Positions 50,234 to 61,040 of a DNA stretch of 64,000 bases are shown in pieces. Source of the DNA: Ziziphus jujuba (Eukaryota; Streptophyta; Magnoliopsida; Rosales; Rhamnaceae); the NCBI RefSeq assembly GCF_031755915.1, contig NC_083383.1, positions 27,799,001 through 27,863,000 of the forward strand, in the 5' to 3' direction. Positions within the stretch are counted from its first letter, which is position 1. Every line of letters begins with the position of its first letter. Under the pieces are notes generated by a model, which had not been told where the DNA came from, made no database searches, and was given only the letters and a program-made list of their open reading frames with translations. The position numbers were made by a program, and so were the translations under genes.

Positions 50234-52155
50234 AGCACAATAAATTAAATAGAATAATTTTCTTCAAATCCATAAAAACAATTTATGCAAAAATTATATA
50301 TAAAATTACATAAATTTACACAACATAATTTAATAACAAATTTTCTTTAATTTTAAACACACCATAACATTTTTAGAAATTCAAGCAACAAAAACACATT
50401 ATTATAACTGCTCAAAAATAAATTTAGAAAATGGACTACTCACTTAAAATATGCTGATCACTCGAGATCTCCATAGGGTTGATCCCTCCATTAAAACGGG
50501 TGCTTAAAATATCAATAGAACACAACACTAATTAAAATAATATTTTAATAAGTTATTCTATACAAAATTTATCTGGGAGAATTAACACAAATTTTATCCA
50601 AAGTTAGCAATATATATACCAACTCGAAGCTTACGATGTAAGGATCACAGATTGATCTTATCTTTCGAATATCGGACCAACGCTAGCCAAGATCTTATAG
50701 GGAAACTTAAGTAACTTAATATCCTTAGGTCTTATGATCCAACAAGAATGGGTAAAACAGACCTCATAATTGAACTTAAATAGGTTAAAATAGGTGGGGA
50801 AAGGTGGTGGACTTGTCAGAAACTCAATGGAATCAAGGAAACTAGCGAGCCACCACTGTCATTGAAATATTCCTATGATGTCGGTGCATCCGGCTACCAC
50901 CAGCCATCAAATTCGGTGGAAAGGATGGTCGAAGGATGGGTGTTTTAAAGGTGTGGGCGATGAGAATGGGAGTGGTGGAAATGAGAGAAATCGACTGAAG
51001 AAGGAAACAACACCTACCGTCAAAAATTGCTTCTATCCCAATGCCTCGCCAGCTTGCTTGCTGTGAAACTTGGTTGGTAGGCCGGTCATGAGGCGAGCTT
51101 CGCTATGGGTTGGCATGTGCACACCATTGGTGATCAGTGAGTGGAAAATGGTGGTTTGTTAGTTTCTTTTTCTCTCTCTCCCCCCTCTTTCTCTCTCTTT
51201 TGTATATCTCTCTCTCTCTCTCCTCTTTCTTTCTCTTGTCTCTCTTTGTCTCTACTTTTCCTCTTTCTCTCTCCTAGCTGCTCCCCTTCTTAGCCAATAA
51301 AGGCCTCTTGTGGTGCCATTGTGCACAATTTTTTCACATGGGTCAAAATTATACATGATAAAACCAATCTTGAAAAAATTTATTCAATTTTACATGTCCA
51401 TATCTTTTCAACCACAAGTCCAAATTAAGTATGCCACTAGTTTATGAACTCATATTGATGGGTACTTTACAATAATAAATAAGTGAAAACAAGAATCCAT
51501 AAAAATAAAAAGTCAACTTGGCATCGCTTGATCAGTTCCATTTTCGATGTATTACTAGTCTACAAACTCGAATCAATGCATACTTCACCACGGTGCCTTC
51601 GTCAATACAAAATTCTACTCATAGAAATAAAATCAACTAGGGATCCCACTAGATCAATCCCGATCAACTCTAATAAAACTTGATCAATATGCGAAAATTT
51701 TCAGTGTGCTTCAGGTCGGGGTGTTATATTTTTCTAGAAAAATATACTAGAAGACCAATTAAAGTAAAGAAACTATAAAACTTTATGGAACCCTAACTTT
51801 CTAACTGTAGCTCCAAATTAAGTGGACTACTAGTTTATAAACTCGTATTAACAAGCACTCAGCAATAATATGCTGGTAAATATCTAACCTTGACCAAGGA
51901 AACAATCAATTTTAGGCCTCACTTGGTCAAATTGGATCAAACCTTATTCTGACTCTAACTTCTCAATTATAACTTTGAATCAAATGTGTCATTAGTTTAT
52001 GAACTCATATCAACGAGCCCTTCACAACCATATAAGGGTCAAGTTCAAAACTCATAGTAGTGAAAAGTCAACTCCAAGCCCACACCTATTTAATCCCAGT
52101 CAAATTTAGTCAAAAGTTAAAATTCAGAGTGTTTTATTAGGTGGGGTTGTTACGT
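49338..52155 (-). repeat. 5' LTR of the gypsy element
   Basis: It is 2818 bp and ends at the primer site on its left and at GTTGTTACG on its right. It contains the family marker AGTGATGTCAGGTAGTATTC (near 49748), a CT-rich tract at about 51165-51270, a (TA)n tract near 50201-50231 and the TTGAC-rich 5' part. The open frames at 50875 and 51483 are family LTR sequence. Confidence 0.8.
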
Positions 52156-52259
52156 TGTATGCCACTTTTGATGGTTTATGGGACTAAACCAGACTTTGTG
52201 ATAAGGTCCTTTGCATGATGAAGATCCTCAATGGAATAGTTGAAGAGTTGGCCAACGAC

Positions 52260-52790
52260 TGTAACACTGCACCTCCATTGGTGGTCCTACTACTTTGTGC
52301 CGATGTTATCTTCAATTTAGCCATTGCACTTAGTATGGGATTTTTTGTTAAAAGCTTTTTTAGAGGTCACCCATCCTTGAACTACTCTCACTTGAACATG
52401 TTTAACTTTAGAGTTCTTCAAAACCCCAGAACCAACCATTATTAAAAGGCATCGATGTTATGAGAATGACTATCACTATTTTTGAACCATCCTCTAATAC
52501 ATATTCAAGCGATATAGGACTAGACACCAGGTAGCTAATAGTGCCTTTTGCACATGCCCACGTTCTTCATCACAATCTGCCCCTTCCCCCCCCCCCCCCC
52601 CCAAGGGCCAATCATCCTTGCAGGCACATTTCCAGTCGAGTAAAGGCTCTGATATCATTTGTAACACCCACTAGCCTCCATTAGCATCCCTGTCCCTCTA
52701 CCAATATTATCCCCAATTTAGCCACTGCACGTGGTATATGATCTTTTGTTCAGAGCTACCTAAGAGGTCACCTATCCATGGGAGGTATAG
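52260..52790 (-). mobile_element. Cassandra-like TRIM carrying 5S rRNA-derived sequence
   Basis: Read on the minus strand: a truncated 5' LTR (52790-52660) ends GTTACA, the primer site TGATATCAGAGCC follows (52657-52645), then a short non-coding interior with a polypurine tract (17-C run on the plus strand, 52586-52602), then the 3' LTR (52559-52260). The 3' LTR holds a 5S rRNA-like stretch at about 52364-52417: the C-box-like GGATGGGTGACCTC, the intermediate GTGAGAGTAG and an A-box-like AAGTTAAACATG. A 5S segment within LTRs of a coding-free miniature retrotransposon defines Cassandra; the assignment is by structure, without a database match. Confidence 0.78.
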
Positions 52791-52803
52791 ACTATAGTAT
52801 CAT

Positions 52804-53092
52804 TGGTAACACTCCACCTCTATGTGAACCTATCACTTGCTGCCAGTTTAGCTATCATACTTAGTATGTGATTTCTTATTCAAAGCTTCCCAAGAGGTTA
52901 CTCATCCTTATATTACTTTTGTCTTAACACATCTAACTTCAAAGTTTTCTTGAACCCTAAAGCTAACCAATCTGAAAGGGCTTTGGCATTATGAAAGTTG
53001 CTATTATTACATTTGGACTATTCCTTGGTTCATACCTAGGAAATGTGGGATTAGATACTAAGTAGCCTGGCAGTGCATCTTGCACTCGCCCA
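52804..53092 (-). mobile_element. second Cassandra-like LTR, same orientation
   Basis: On the plus strand it begins TGGTAACACTCCACCTC and ends near GCATCTTGCACTCGCCC. The 5S-like part (about 52892-52950) is more decayed: GGATGAGTAACC and AAGTTAGATGTG on the minus strand. A primer-site-like AATGATACTATAGTC lies just to its left. It may be the other LTR of a rearranged 52.26-53.09 kb element. Confidence 0.65.
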
Positions 53093-53397
53093 TAGTGATC
53101 ATCATAGATATAGTAGAAGTAGCTATGACAGAACAAGACACCATATAAGGGGATATGAAGAAACGTATTACAGTAGAACTTGATGTTACATAAATAGCTA
53201 AGACAAAACCTAATAGAACAAAAAGTGATATGTGAGGATTTGACTTTGTGAAATCCATTTTGACACCCATGTTGATGTAAAATGTGTCTTTGGTAGTGAT
53301 AGAAGCTTTAGAGAAAATTGATAGTAATGTTGATCTCACCATTAAGAAACATATCTCCATTAGTGATTAACTCTTAAAAGAAAAAAGGCAAACTTTG

Positions 53398-53454
53398 ATC
53401 ATTTTGTTGAAAGAGAATGTCAACATATTCGCTTGGAGTTATAAAGACATATGA
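53398..53454 (+). pseudogene. gypsy pol remnant, pre-RT motif
   Basis: The frame reads LLKENVNIFAWSYKDI then a stop. The FAWS.KDM-type motif sits just before RT in Tat/Athila-type gypsy polyproteins. The continuation appears to lie beyond the nested insertions at about 56656 and 60804. It is an old fragment. Confidence 0.55.
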
Positions 53455-53591
53455 TAACCAATACGGCGGGTGCAGGGTATTTTCAAGTTACCTAGTATCC
53501 AATCCCATATTTTCGGATGTGCATTAAAAGATGATTCAAATGTAATGATAGTCACTCTCATAATGCCGTTTTGGGGATCAATAAAACTTTA

Positions 53592-53640
53592 AAGTTAAGC
53601 AGCTCAAGTGAGAGTAGTCCAAGGATGGGTGACCTCCTAC
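53592..53640 (+). other. 5S rRNA-derived internal-promoter segment
   Basis: It contains the three parts of the plant 5S internal control region in the right order and spacing: an A box (AAGTTAAGC), an intermediate element (GTGAGAGTAG) and a C box (GGATGGGTGACC). The rest of a 5S gene is absent, so this is a Cassandra LTR segment and not a 5S gene. Confidence 0.8.
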
Positions 53641-53940
53641 AAAACTCTGAGCAAAAATCCATATTGAGTGCGATGGCTAAATTGGACAGAGAGTGATAGG
53701 ACCACCAATGGAGGTGGGGTTTTACAAATGATATCAGGATCACCAATGGAGGTGGGGTTTTACAAATGATATCAGAGCCTGTATTCGGCACTTTATAGAC
53801 TAGTGCAGGGCATTGGCACGTTACCTGGTGTGCAATCCCACATTGTCTGGGTATGGATTAGGGGATTGTTTAAATTCAATGATAATCACTCTAATAACGC
53901 CAAAGCCTTTTTAGAATGGCTGGCTTTAGGATTCAAAAGA

Positions 53941-55780
53941 TATAACATCCCATCCCAAAGTACATTGGAATTTTCTCTAGTTGACTGAGATTGGTAAGGT
54001 TTGATCGCATTGACCGAATAGGGGTAAATTTTCATTTTTGATTCGGGTTGAATTTTTCATTGATCGAGGCACCATTGCAAAGTATGTGCCAACCCGAGTT
54101 AGTAGACTAGTAACATGTTGAAAATGGAGTAATGGTTTGAAAGTTACGAGCAAAACAAGATGAGGTCTGAACTATCTGACAGTGCCGAAGTTGACTTTTT
54201 ATTCTTGTAAAACTTGAGTTTGACTCCTATATGATTGTAAAGTACTCTTAGATACGAGTTTATACACTAGTGGTATGCTTAATTTGAGCATGTTGTTTGA
54301 AAGTTATGGATTCGTAAGTTTTTCCAAGACAATAGTTACTATTCATTGATCTGTGTGAGTGTGTTGCCATATGTCAATTTCATGGCCAATCCCATGAGTG
54401 CACAGTGGTACCCACGGAAGACATTTTGATTGGGCAAATGGTTGTATAGGGCATGTGAGAAGTGAGAGGAGGAGAAAGAAAGAGGAGGGGGAGAGAGAGG
54501 TGAGAGAGCCACCACTGACCACCACTGATTCACCCTTTTCCAGCCACCACCATGCGACATGCGTCGGACCTCGAGCAACTCCACCTGAAAACTGCCCGGC
54601 CACGGGGCTTTTTCCATCGATGGCGTCATTTGCTTCCAACATTGATTTCTCCCAAACCAGCCACCCATATTTGACATCACCGGTCCCGTTGAGACACCCA
54701 TCCTCTTATCTACCTCCTTACCAAATTTCATGGCTAGTGGCCGCCAGACGCACCATCGGTGGTGGCGGATTCCGGTGACCACGACTGCTTGCTGGAAACA
54801 CCTCCAGCGAGTTTCCAATGACATCTCCAACCCACTCTCACTAATTCAACATCCCTGAATCCAAATCCGAGGTCGGTTTCCAATTTGTGAGGTTCCATGA
54901 AATTAAGTTCGAGATCTTTACAGCGAGATTCCGGCTACCATTGGTCCAACAATCTTGATTGGATTGCGTGCTTGAGGTGAGTAACCCACCTTTAAAATTA
55001 TTTTGCATTGATAAATTATATATATTTTGTGTTTATTATATATTTGAAAATTATATTTCATGTGTTAAATATTTAGTAAATTTCTATTTGGAATTTTGAT
55101 TAAATTTTATTGTTGGACTATTTTGTAATTAAAAATGTTTTCATGTGAATTTTAATATACGTGTTGTTGCCAAAAATATCTATATGGGAATTTAAAGGAA
55201 TTATAGTTTTAAATTCTTATTAAATATTATTATGTTTATTATTGAATTTATGATAAATGTGTTTATATGAATTCAATTGCATATGAGTTTTATATGAATT
55301 TTAATATTATATATTCTTTTTGGTACTGCTTGCTTTTAAGGATTTGAAGAAAAATATTTGTTTAAAGTTACTATGTTTCAAAAATGTATTTATGCATTTA
55401 AATATTAAGGGTTTGATTTTATACCATTGGAAATATGGTATATTGAAATTGATAGATTTTAAGTGATGGATTTATGATGATGACTTAAAAAGAAATGTGG
55501 AAATTTTACGGGTTTAAAGATGATATGGATTAATGGATTTGAAAAGTAATATTTATGAGATTTCGAGATTTGGAAAATATATGATTTTATTGATTTTTAG
55601 ATGCACCATACACTACTGTTGTTCTAACAAAGTGAATTATTGGGTTTTCTGAAAATGTTTTAAAAGGAAAACCTTTCTAATGGAGTGAATTGTGAGGGTT
55701 TTGAGGGAAAACATTATTTTTAACTACTCATTATTTATTTACTTATTTCTTATTAATTAATCAAGTTTATTTTATTGTTA

Positions 55781-55817
<37 letters not shown>

Positions 55818-56249
55818 GTATAGTAGATTGAGTTACTGACTGAGATGATTAGCATCTCATGTTTTTAAATTTGTTCCCTTAGACTCAAGTTAGTAGATGT
55901 TGATTGTCGGGGGCGAGCTTGACGTTTTGGTTTGTTGCTGATTCCAAGGAGTTCTCCTTTCTTTTCCTCCCATCTTATATTAATTTTATATTCAGATGTA
56001 TCTTATTGTGCTCTGTATACATTCCATGTTTACCCTTTTGAGTGCTGTAAATTTGTGGATTCAATTGTAGTAAGGTGGGACGAATAAGGGGATATATTTA
56101 GAAATGCATTTTTCATGCAGAGAATTTTAAAGTAAGTCCAACTCTTAGGGAAGATTCTACTGGATTTTTCATTGAAAGATTTGGTAGGGTTGTCTTGAGA
56201 TGAGGGCTTATCTAGGATTCCGATAAGGGATTTTGGACGGGTCCTGACA
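53941..56249 (+). mobile_element. Ty3/gypsy solo LTR inserted in the Cassandra element
   Basis: It starts TATAACATCCCATCCC (family TGTAACACCCCGTCCC) and ends GACGGGTCCTGACA. Flanks are AAAGA (53936-53940) and AAAAA (56250-56254), a one-mismatch target duplication. It contains the family marker TTAGTAGACTAGTAACATG near 54099, a GA-rich tract (about 54462-54505), GAGGTGAGTAACCCACC (about 54973) and an (ATT)n run near 55782-55816. At 2.3 kb it is the shortest full copy. Open frames at 54339-54830 are its promoter-like part. Confidence 0.85.
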
Positions 56250-56650
56250 AAAAACCTCTGAAGTTAAGTGTGCTCAGGCGAGAGTGGTCTAGGATGGGTG
56301 ATCTTTTGGGAAATTCTAAACAAATAACCCCTACCCAATGCGGTAGATAAATTGGGCATGAGTAATCCAAGGACAGGTGACCTCTTAAGAAGCTCTAAAC
56401 CAATACACCTACCAAGTGAGATGGCTAAATTGGGGACAATATGGATATGCAATGGCTAAATTGAGCGAGAGTAGTCCAAGAATGGGTGACCTTTTGGGAA
56501 GCTCTAAACGAATATCTCATCCTGAGTGTAGTGGCTAAATCTGGAACAATATTGACAGTCTAAAGATGGGTAACCTTTTTAGAAGCTCTGAACAAAAATT
56601 CTCTACCAAGTGTAGTGGCTAAATTAGGAGTATAATAGCTAAATTGGGGA
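56250..56650 (+). repeat. tandem 5S-derived units from the Cassandra LTR
   Basis: Four successive units each carry a C-box-like core: AGGATGGGTGATC (about 56291), AGGACAGGTGACC (about 56370), AGAATGGGTGACC (about 56478) and AAGATGGGTAACC (about 56563). Each is followed by AAGCTCTAAAC-like sequence and GTGGCTAAAT, with spacing about 80-106 bp. Only the first has the A box. The array looks like repeated duplication of the 5S-to-LTR-end part of the element. Confidence 0.75.
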
Positions 56651-56679
56651 CAATATTAGCATATGTGAATAAATCCAAT

Positions 56680-59600
56680 TGTTAGGACCCGTCCAAGATT
56701 CCTCACCGAAACCCTAGACAAGCCTCGATCCCAGGGAAACCCTATCAGACCCTCCAATGGAAAACCCAGTAGCATCTCGCTTAAGGGTTGGACTTACCAC
56801 AAATTTTCCTAAACAGAAAACATACTTCTAACAATATCTTCATATTCCTCCCACCTTACTACAATTTACTTCCACATATTTGCAGCACTTCAAAAAAATG
56901 ACAGTGAACCAGAAGCAATATTATAAATAAATGTCCAATATAGTATACAGAGCATCAAAGTTTACAAATATATGTGGAATTTAATACAACAAAGGATAAA
57001 AAGAATTAGCACAAGGTAGGAAGAAAAAGAAAGAAAGAACTCCTTGAAATTCAACAGCAAACCAAAACGTCGAGCTTGTCCCGGACGATCAATGTCTACT
57101 AACCTGGGCTAGGGGAACGGATTTAAAAACGTGAGATGCTAATCATCTCCATGAGTGACCCAATCTATTACACAATACTAACAATAACATAATAATAAAC
57201 TTAATCAATTGATAATAAATAATTTAATAATTAAATACTAAGCATTTGAAAACGTATTTTCTCTCAAAACTCACACCATTTCACAAAACCCAATATCTAT
57301 ATACCCCAAAAATCAAGAAATAGTTAATTAGATAAATTACAAATAAAATACAATAAATTAAAGATCTAAAATATATAATGAAAGTAAAGTAGAAATACAA
57401 ATAAAAGTAATTTTTGTAACAATTACTAAATGATAATTAAATTCAATAACAATTATTAAATTGTCACACATTGTCATAAAAGAATAAAACAAATCATAAA
57501 TAATTTAACCAAGCCAACATTTAATTCATTATATAATCATGACATTTATTAATCAAGCCAATTGAATAATCAAGGAATATTAATAAATAAAATGCAAATA
57601 ATATACAACAAATCAATTTGGTAATAAAGGGATTTAACGTAAAATAAAATTGATTTCAATAAATAATTTATAAGAATTATGCTCATTAATTTAATAAAAT
57701 AATGGGAGACACTGTAGAAAATCTTTTTGATAGATCTTAAATTTATATAAGCCTTGAAAACATGATAAAATATATTTTTGGACACAATTTAGATAAAATA
57801 ATAAAATCAATATAAATAAAATTCATGTTAAAACTTCGATTTAAATAAATAATAAAATACATGAATAAAATACTTTAAATTTCAAAGATCAATTTGAAAA
57901 AAAACATTTAATTTTTTATAAACAATTGGAAAATATCTTGATGCACCGTACTATATACCAGTGATGCCCTACAATACCCAACGTCACAAGCACCGTCTAG
58001 CGGGATATTAAAGCGAGAAACTTGCATACGATTGCTTCGGTGTCCCGACAGCACCGCTGCTTAAACCGTCATCCTGACCATGGAGGGGAGCGACTTATGT
58101 GCACTATATAAAACTTGCCTGCCCTTAGGTCCATAGCAACTCACGGGAGACATTACAATGTAACAGCCCAGACCACCCGCATGCGATATTATCCGCTTTG
58201 GATCCGGCCCGCACGGTTTTGTTCTTCCCAACCCCAGAACAATGGTGGGTCACAGGAAAAGGCCTCGCAAGGGAAAGGTATCCACACCCACTTATATGGC
58301 GTGCTTCGTTCCCCTTTCCAACCAATGTGGGATGTTACAATCCACCCTCCTTAGGGCCCAGCGTCCTCGCTGGCACACCGATCTGGGTCCGGCTCTGATA
58401 CCACTGTAACAGCCCAGACCACCCGCATACAATATTATCCGCTTTGGGCCCGACCCGCACGGTTTAGTTCTTCCCGACCCCAGAACAACGGTGGGTCACA
58501 GGAAAAGGCCTCGCAAGGGAAAGGTATCCACACCCACTTATATGGCTTGCTTCGTTCCCCTTTCCAACCGATGTGGGATGTTACAACAATCTGTGCACTT
58601 ATCCACATATACAATACAGAACAACAGTAATGTATGAGTGCATCTAAAAATCAACTATTAAATTTATTATTAAAATACCAAGTTTTCCAAAATTCACCGT
58701 GGGAATTATATCATTTTTTTTCAAACCCACATTCTCTTTTAAATCATCATCATAAATCCATCATGTTAAATCCATCAATCTTAAATTCATCAATGTAAAT
58801 CCATCAAATTGAATCCATCAAATAAAATATACCAAATCTCCAATGGCATAAAATCAAACTCTTAGTTTTTAAATGCATAAAAAATTTTAAACAGTATTTC
58901 CTTAATCCTTGAATCAATTTAAATCAAATGTACCATGTAAAATTCATGCATGATGAAATCCATGATTCATCAATACCTTAAAATAAATTCCACCATTATT
59001 TCCATGCATAATAAATTCAAATAAGTAATTTCCTTCAATTTCATAAATTCAACCCATGTCAAAAATAATATTAAAACCACATAAATCTATATATAATTAA
59101 ATTCATACAACTATGCACAATAAATTTAATAATAAACATACAATAATTTATAAGGATTTAAAACCATAAATCCTTTAAATTCCCCAAATATAATTTTGGC
59201 ACCAAAACATGTATTAAAAATTATCACAATTTGGTAATATAAATTTAGATGGAAATTTCTCTTAATATCAAATACATAAAACATATTTCTCAAATATTTA
59301 GTTATGCAATAATTCAACAATAAAATATAATAATTATTAATAAAATTCTAAATCCATAAAATCTTTAATACCAAAATATTTTATAATGCACATATACTTA
59401 GTTTCACTCGATTTTGACATCAAAATTCTAAATATAAATTTACTAAATATTTAACACATGAAATATAATTTCCAAAAATATAATCAATACAAAATATATA
59501 CAATTTATCAACCCAAAATAATTTTGAATGTGGGTCACTCACCTTAAGCACGTGTATCAATCGAGATCCTCTACAGGATCAACTCCACTACACACACGTG

Positions 59601-60803
59601 CACTTAAAATATCAACATTACATAAAATCGATTAAATTAATATTTTAATCAGATAACTCATAAACAGGTATCCAAGGGAGCTAACACAAATGACAACCAA
59701 AATGTACGAATAATATACCAAATTGAAGCTTGTCAAGCAAGGATTATAGACCTGGTCTTACTTTTCGAAGATCGGACTGTGGTGGCCGGAATCTCGTCTG
59801 AAATCTCTCAGGTTTTAGTCCGTCGATTCTCATAATTCGTTAAGAATTGGGGAAAAAGAACACCGGATTTGAGTTCAGGAGGTCGAAATTAGTGGGAGAA
59901 GATGGGCAGTGTGATCGAAAACTGACCGAAAATCGATTTCCCGATGAGCCACCGCAGTCATCAGAAATTGTCACTGCCGAAGGCTCGTCCGATGGGCATT
60001 GGCGGTGATTTTTGGAGGAAAGGTAGGTCGAAAAACAGGTGAACTGATGGGACCAGTGGTGAGGCAAATTGAGGTCTTGTTTAAGAGATATCGGCCAGAG
60101 AAGGAATTAGCGTGGCCATCAGAAATCGCCTCGATCTAGGCGCATCAGCGATCGGTTGGCCGGCAGGTTTTAAGGGGTGGGTCACAATGTTCAGGCGCGT
60201 GTACTGAGCTGGTGGTTGGAAATGGGTGAATGGCGGTTGGCCCGTCCTCCCCCCTTTTCTCTCTCATCTTTCTCTCTCCTCCCTTTCCCTCTTCCACCTC
60301 ACACGTTTTCATCCAATCAAAAAGCCTTCCATGGGTGCCACTGTGCATTCATAGGTTGGTTGGATTTTTGACACGTGGCACCACTGTTCATACACACAGA
60401 GATTAGTAAATAGTAAAAGCCGCCTCAGAAAAACTTTACAAGTTCGTAACTTTCAAACCACATATCCAAATTAGGTGTGCCATTAGTCTATAGACTCGTA
60501 TCGACGAGTACTTCACAACCATGCATAAGTTAAAACTAAATTTTCACGAGAATAAAAAGTCAACTCCGGCACAGTCGGACAGTTCGGATTTCAACTTGTT
60601 TTGCCCAAACTTTCAAACCGTAGCTCCGTTTCATCGTGCTAATAGTCTACGAACTCGGGCCGATGCGTACTTCTTAATAGTGTCTCAGTCAATCTAGAAT
60701 TCTTACCAAGTCAAAAAGTCAAAATTTGATCATTCTCTATCAACGACGGTCAAACCCGGTCAACTTGAGAATGTTTCGGCGTACTTGGGGATGGGATGTT
60801 ACA
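56680..60803 (-). mobile_element. Ty3/gypsy solo LTR, copy G, with near-perfect TSD
   Basis: The left edge TGTTAGGACCCGTCC and right edge GGGATGTTACA are the best-preserved reverse-strand termini in the window. Flanks are CCAAT (56675-56679) and CCAAC (60804-60808), a target duplication with one mismatch. Subtracting the nested 427-bp TRIM leaves about 3.7 kb. A (CT)-rich tract lies near 60247-60300. No internal domain is present, so this is a solo LTR. It splits an older gypsy pol remnant. Confidence 0.88.
58159..58585 (-). mobile_element. complete TRIM retrotransposon nested in copy G
   Basis: Two 181-bp LTRs (58159-58339 and 58405-58585) with TGTAACA...TGTTACA termini flank only 65 bp. 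They differ at 10 positions. On the minus strand the 5' LTR (right copy) is followed after one base by TGGTATCAGAGC (58403-58392), a perfect initiator tRNA-Met primer site. A purine-rich AAGGAGGGTGGA precedes the other LTR. ACAAT follows the element and ACAA(T) precedes it, consistent with a 5-bp target duplication sharing the terminal T. With no coding capacity it must have been mobilised in trans. Confidence 0.92.
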
Positions 60804-61040
60804 CCAACCATGTGTTGACTATCTCAATTTGAACAAAGCATTTGTGTTGACTATCTCAATATGAACAAAGCATCTGCTTGAACAATGACTTTCCTTTACC
60901 AAATATGGATATTCTCGTGTATTTAACTTTCAGACAAAGATTGCTTTTATGTATAGATTTAGTGGATGCAACTAAGTCAAGATGTCACCAAAGGATGCCA
61001 AGAAGGCCACTCTTAAAACACCATACAAATTAGTTTGTTG
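60804..61040 (+). pseudogene. gypsy RT remnant
   Basis: The plus strand reads CVDYLNLNKA near 60811, a 32-bp tandem copy of the same block (60811-60842 and 60843-60874), FPLPNMDIL near 60893, then FMYRFSGCN, KMSPKDAKKAT and TPYKLV. These match the start of gypsy RT (DYxxLNKA, LPxxD, FMDAFSGYNQI). The first catalytic Asp is lost (MYRFSG). Before copy G, bases about 56656-56679 read LAYVNKSN, which precedes this motif in such polyproteins, so the remnant was once continuous across the LTR G insertion. Confidence 0.7.

Larger units (their letters stand above)
40400..52155 (-). mobile_element. composite Ty3/gypsy element with internal region and nested LTR copies
   Basis: The block begins TGTCAGGATCC (family 3' terminus, reverse strand) and ends GTTGTTACG (family 5' terminus, one base mutated). 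The five bases outside each end are the same, TTGTA (40395-40399 and 52156-52160). This fits one ancient insertion whose 5' LTR is 49338-52155 and whose 3' LTR starts at 40400. Inside are a gag-to-RT remnant (46836-49320), an LTR fragment (46550-46835) joined to the RT, a deleted nested copy (41736-43034), and long LTR-derived sequence ending TGTTAAA at 46280. The exact history (nesting versus unequal recombination) is inference. Confidence 0.6.
53465..56650 (+). mobile_element. Cassandra-like TRIM, plus strand, interrupted by a gypsy solo LTR
   Basis: The first LTR (about 53465-53726) holds a 5S-like block: A box AAGTTAAGC at 53592, GTGAGAGTAG, and an exact plant-type C box GGATGGGTGACC at 53623-53634. 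It ends GGGGTTTTACA. A 39-bp unit covering the LTR end and primer site is duplicated (53701-53776), and the second copy keeps TGATATCAGAGCC (53767-53779). After a very short interior, the second LTR starts about 53800 (GTGCAGGGCATTGG). It is cut at 53940 by the gypsy LTR and resumes at 56250 with CTCTGAAGTTAAGTGTGCTC. No coding region. Confidence 0.75.

Noticed and set aside
53558..53791. Minus-strand 77-codon frame
   Set aside because: It is the reverse of the 5S-bearing Cassandra LTR.
56255..56310. A true 5S rRNA gene
   Set aside because: Only the internal control region is present; the 5' half of 5S and a T-run terminator are missing, and it sits inside a Cassandra-like LTR.
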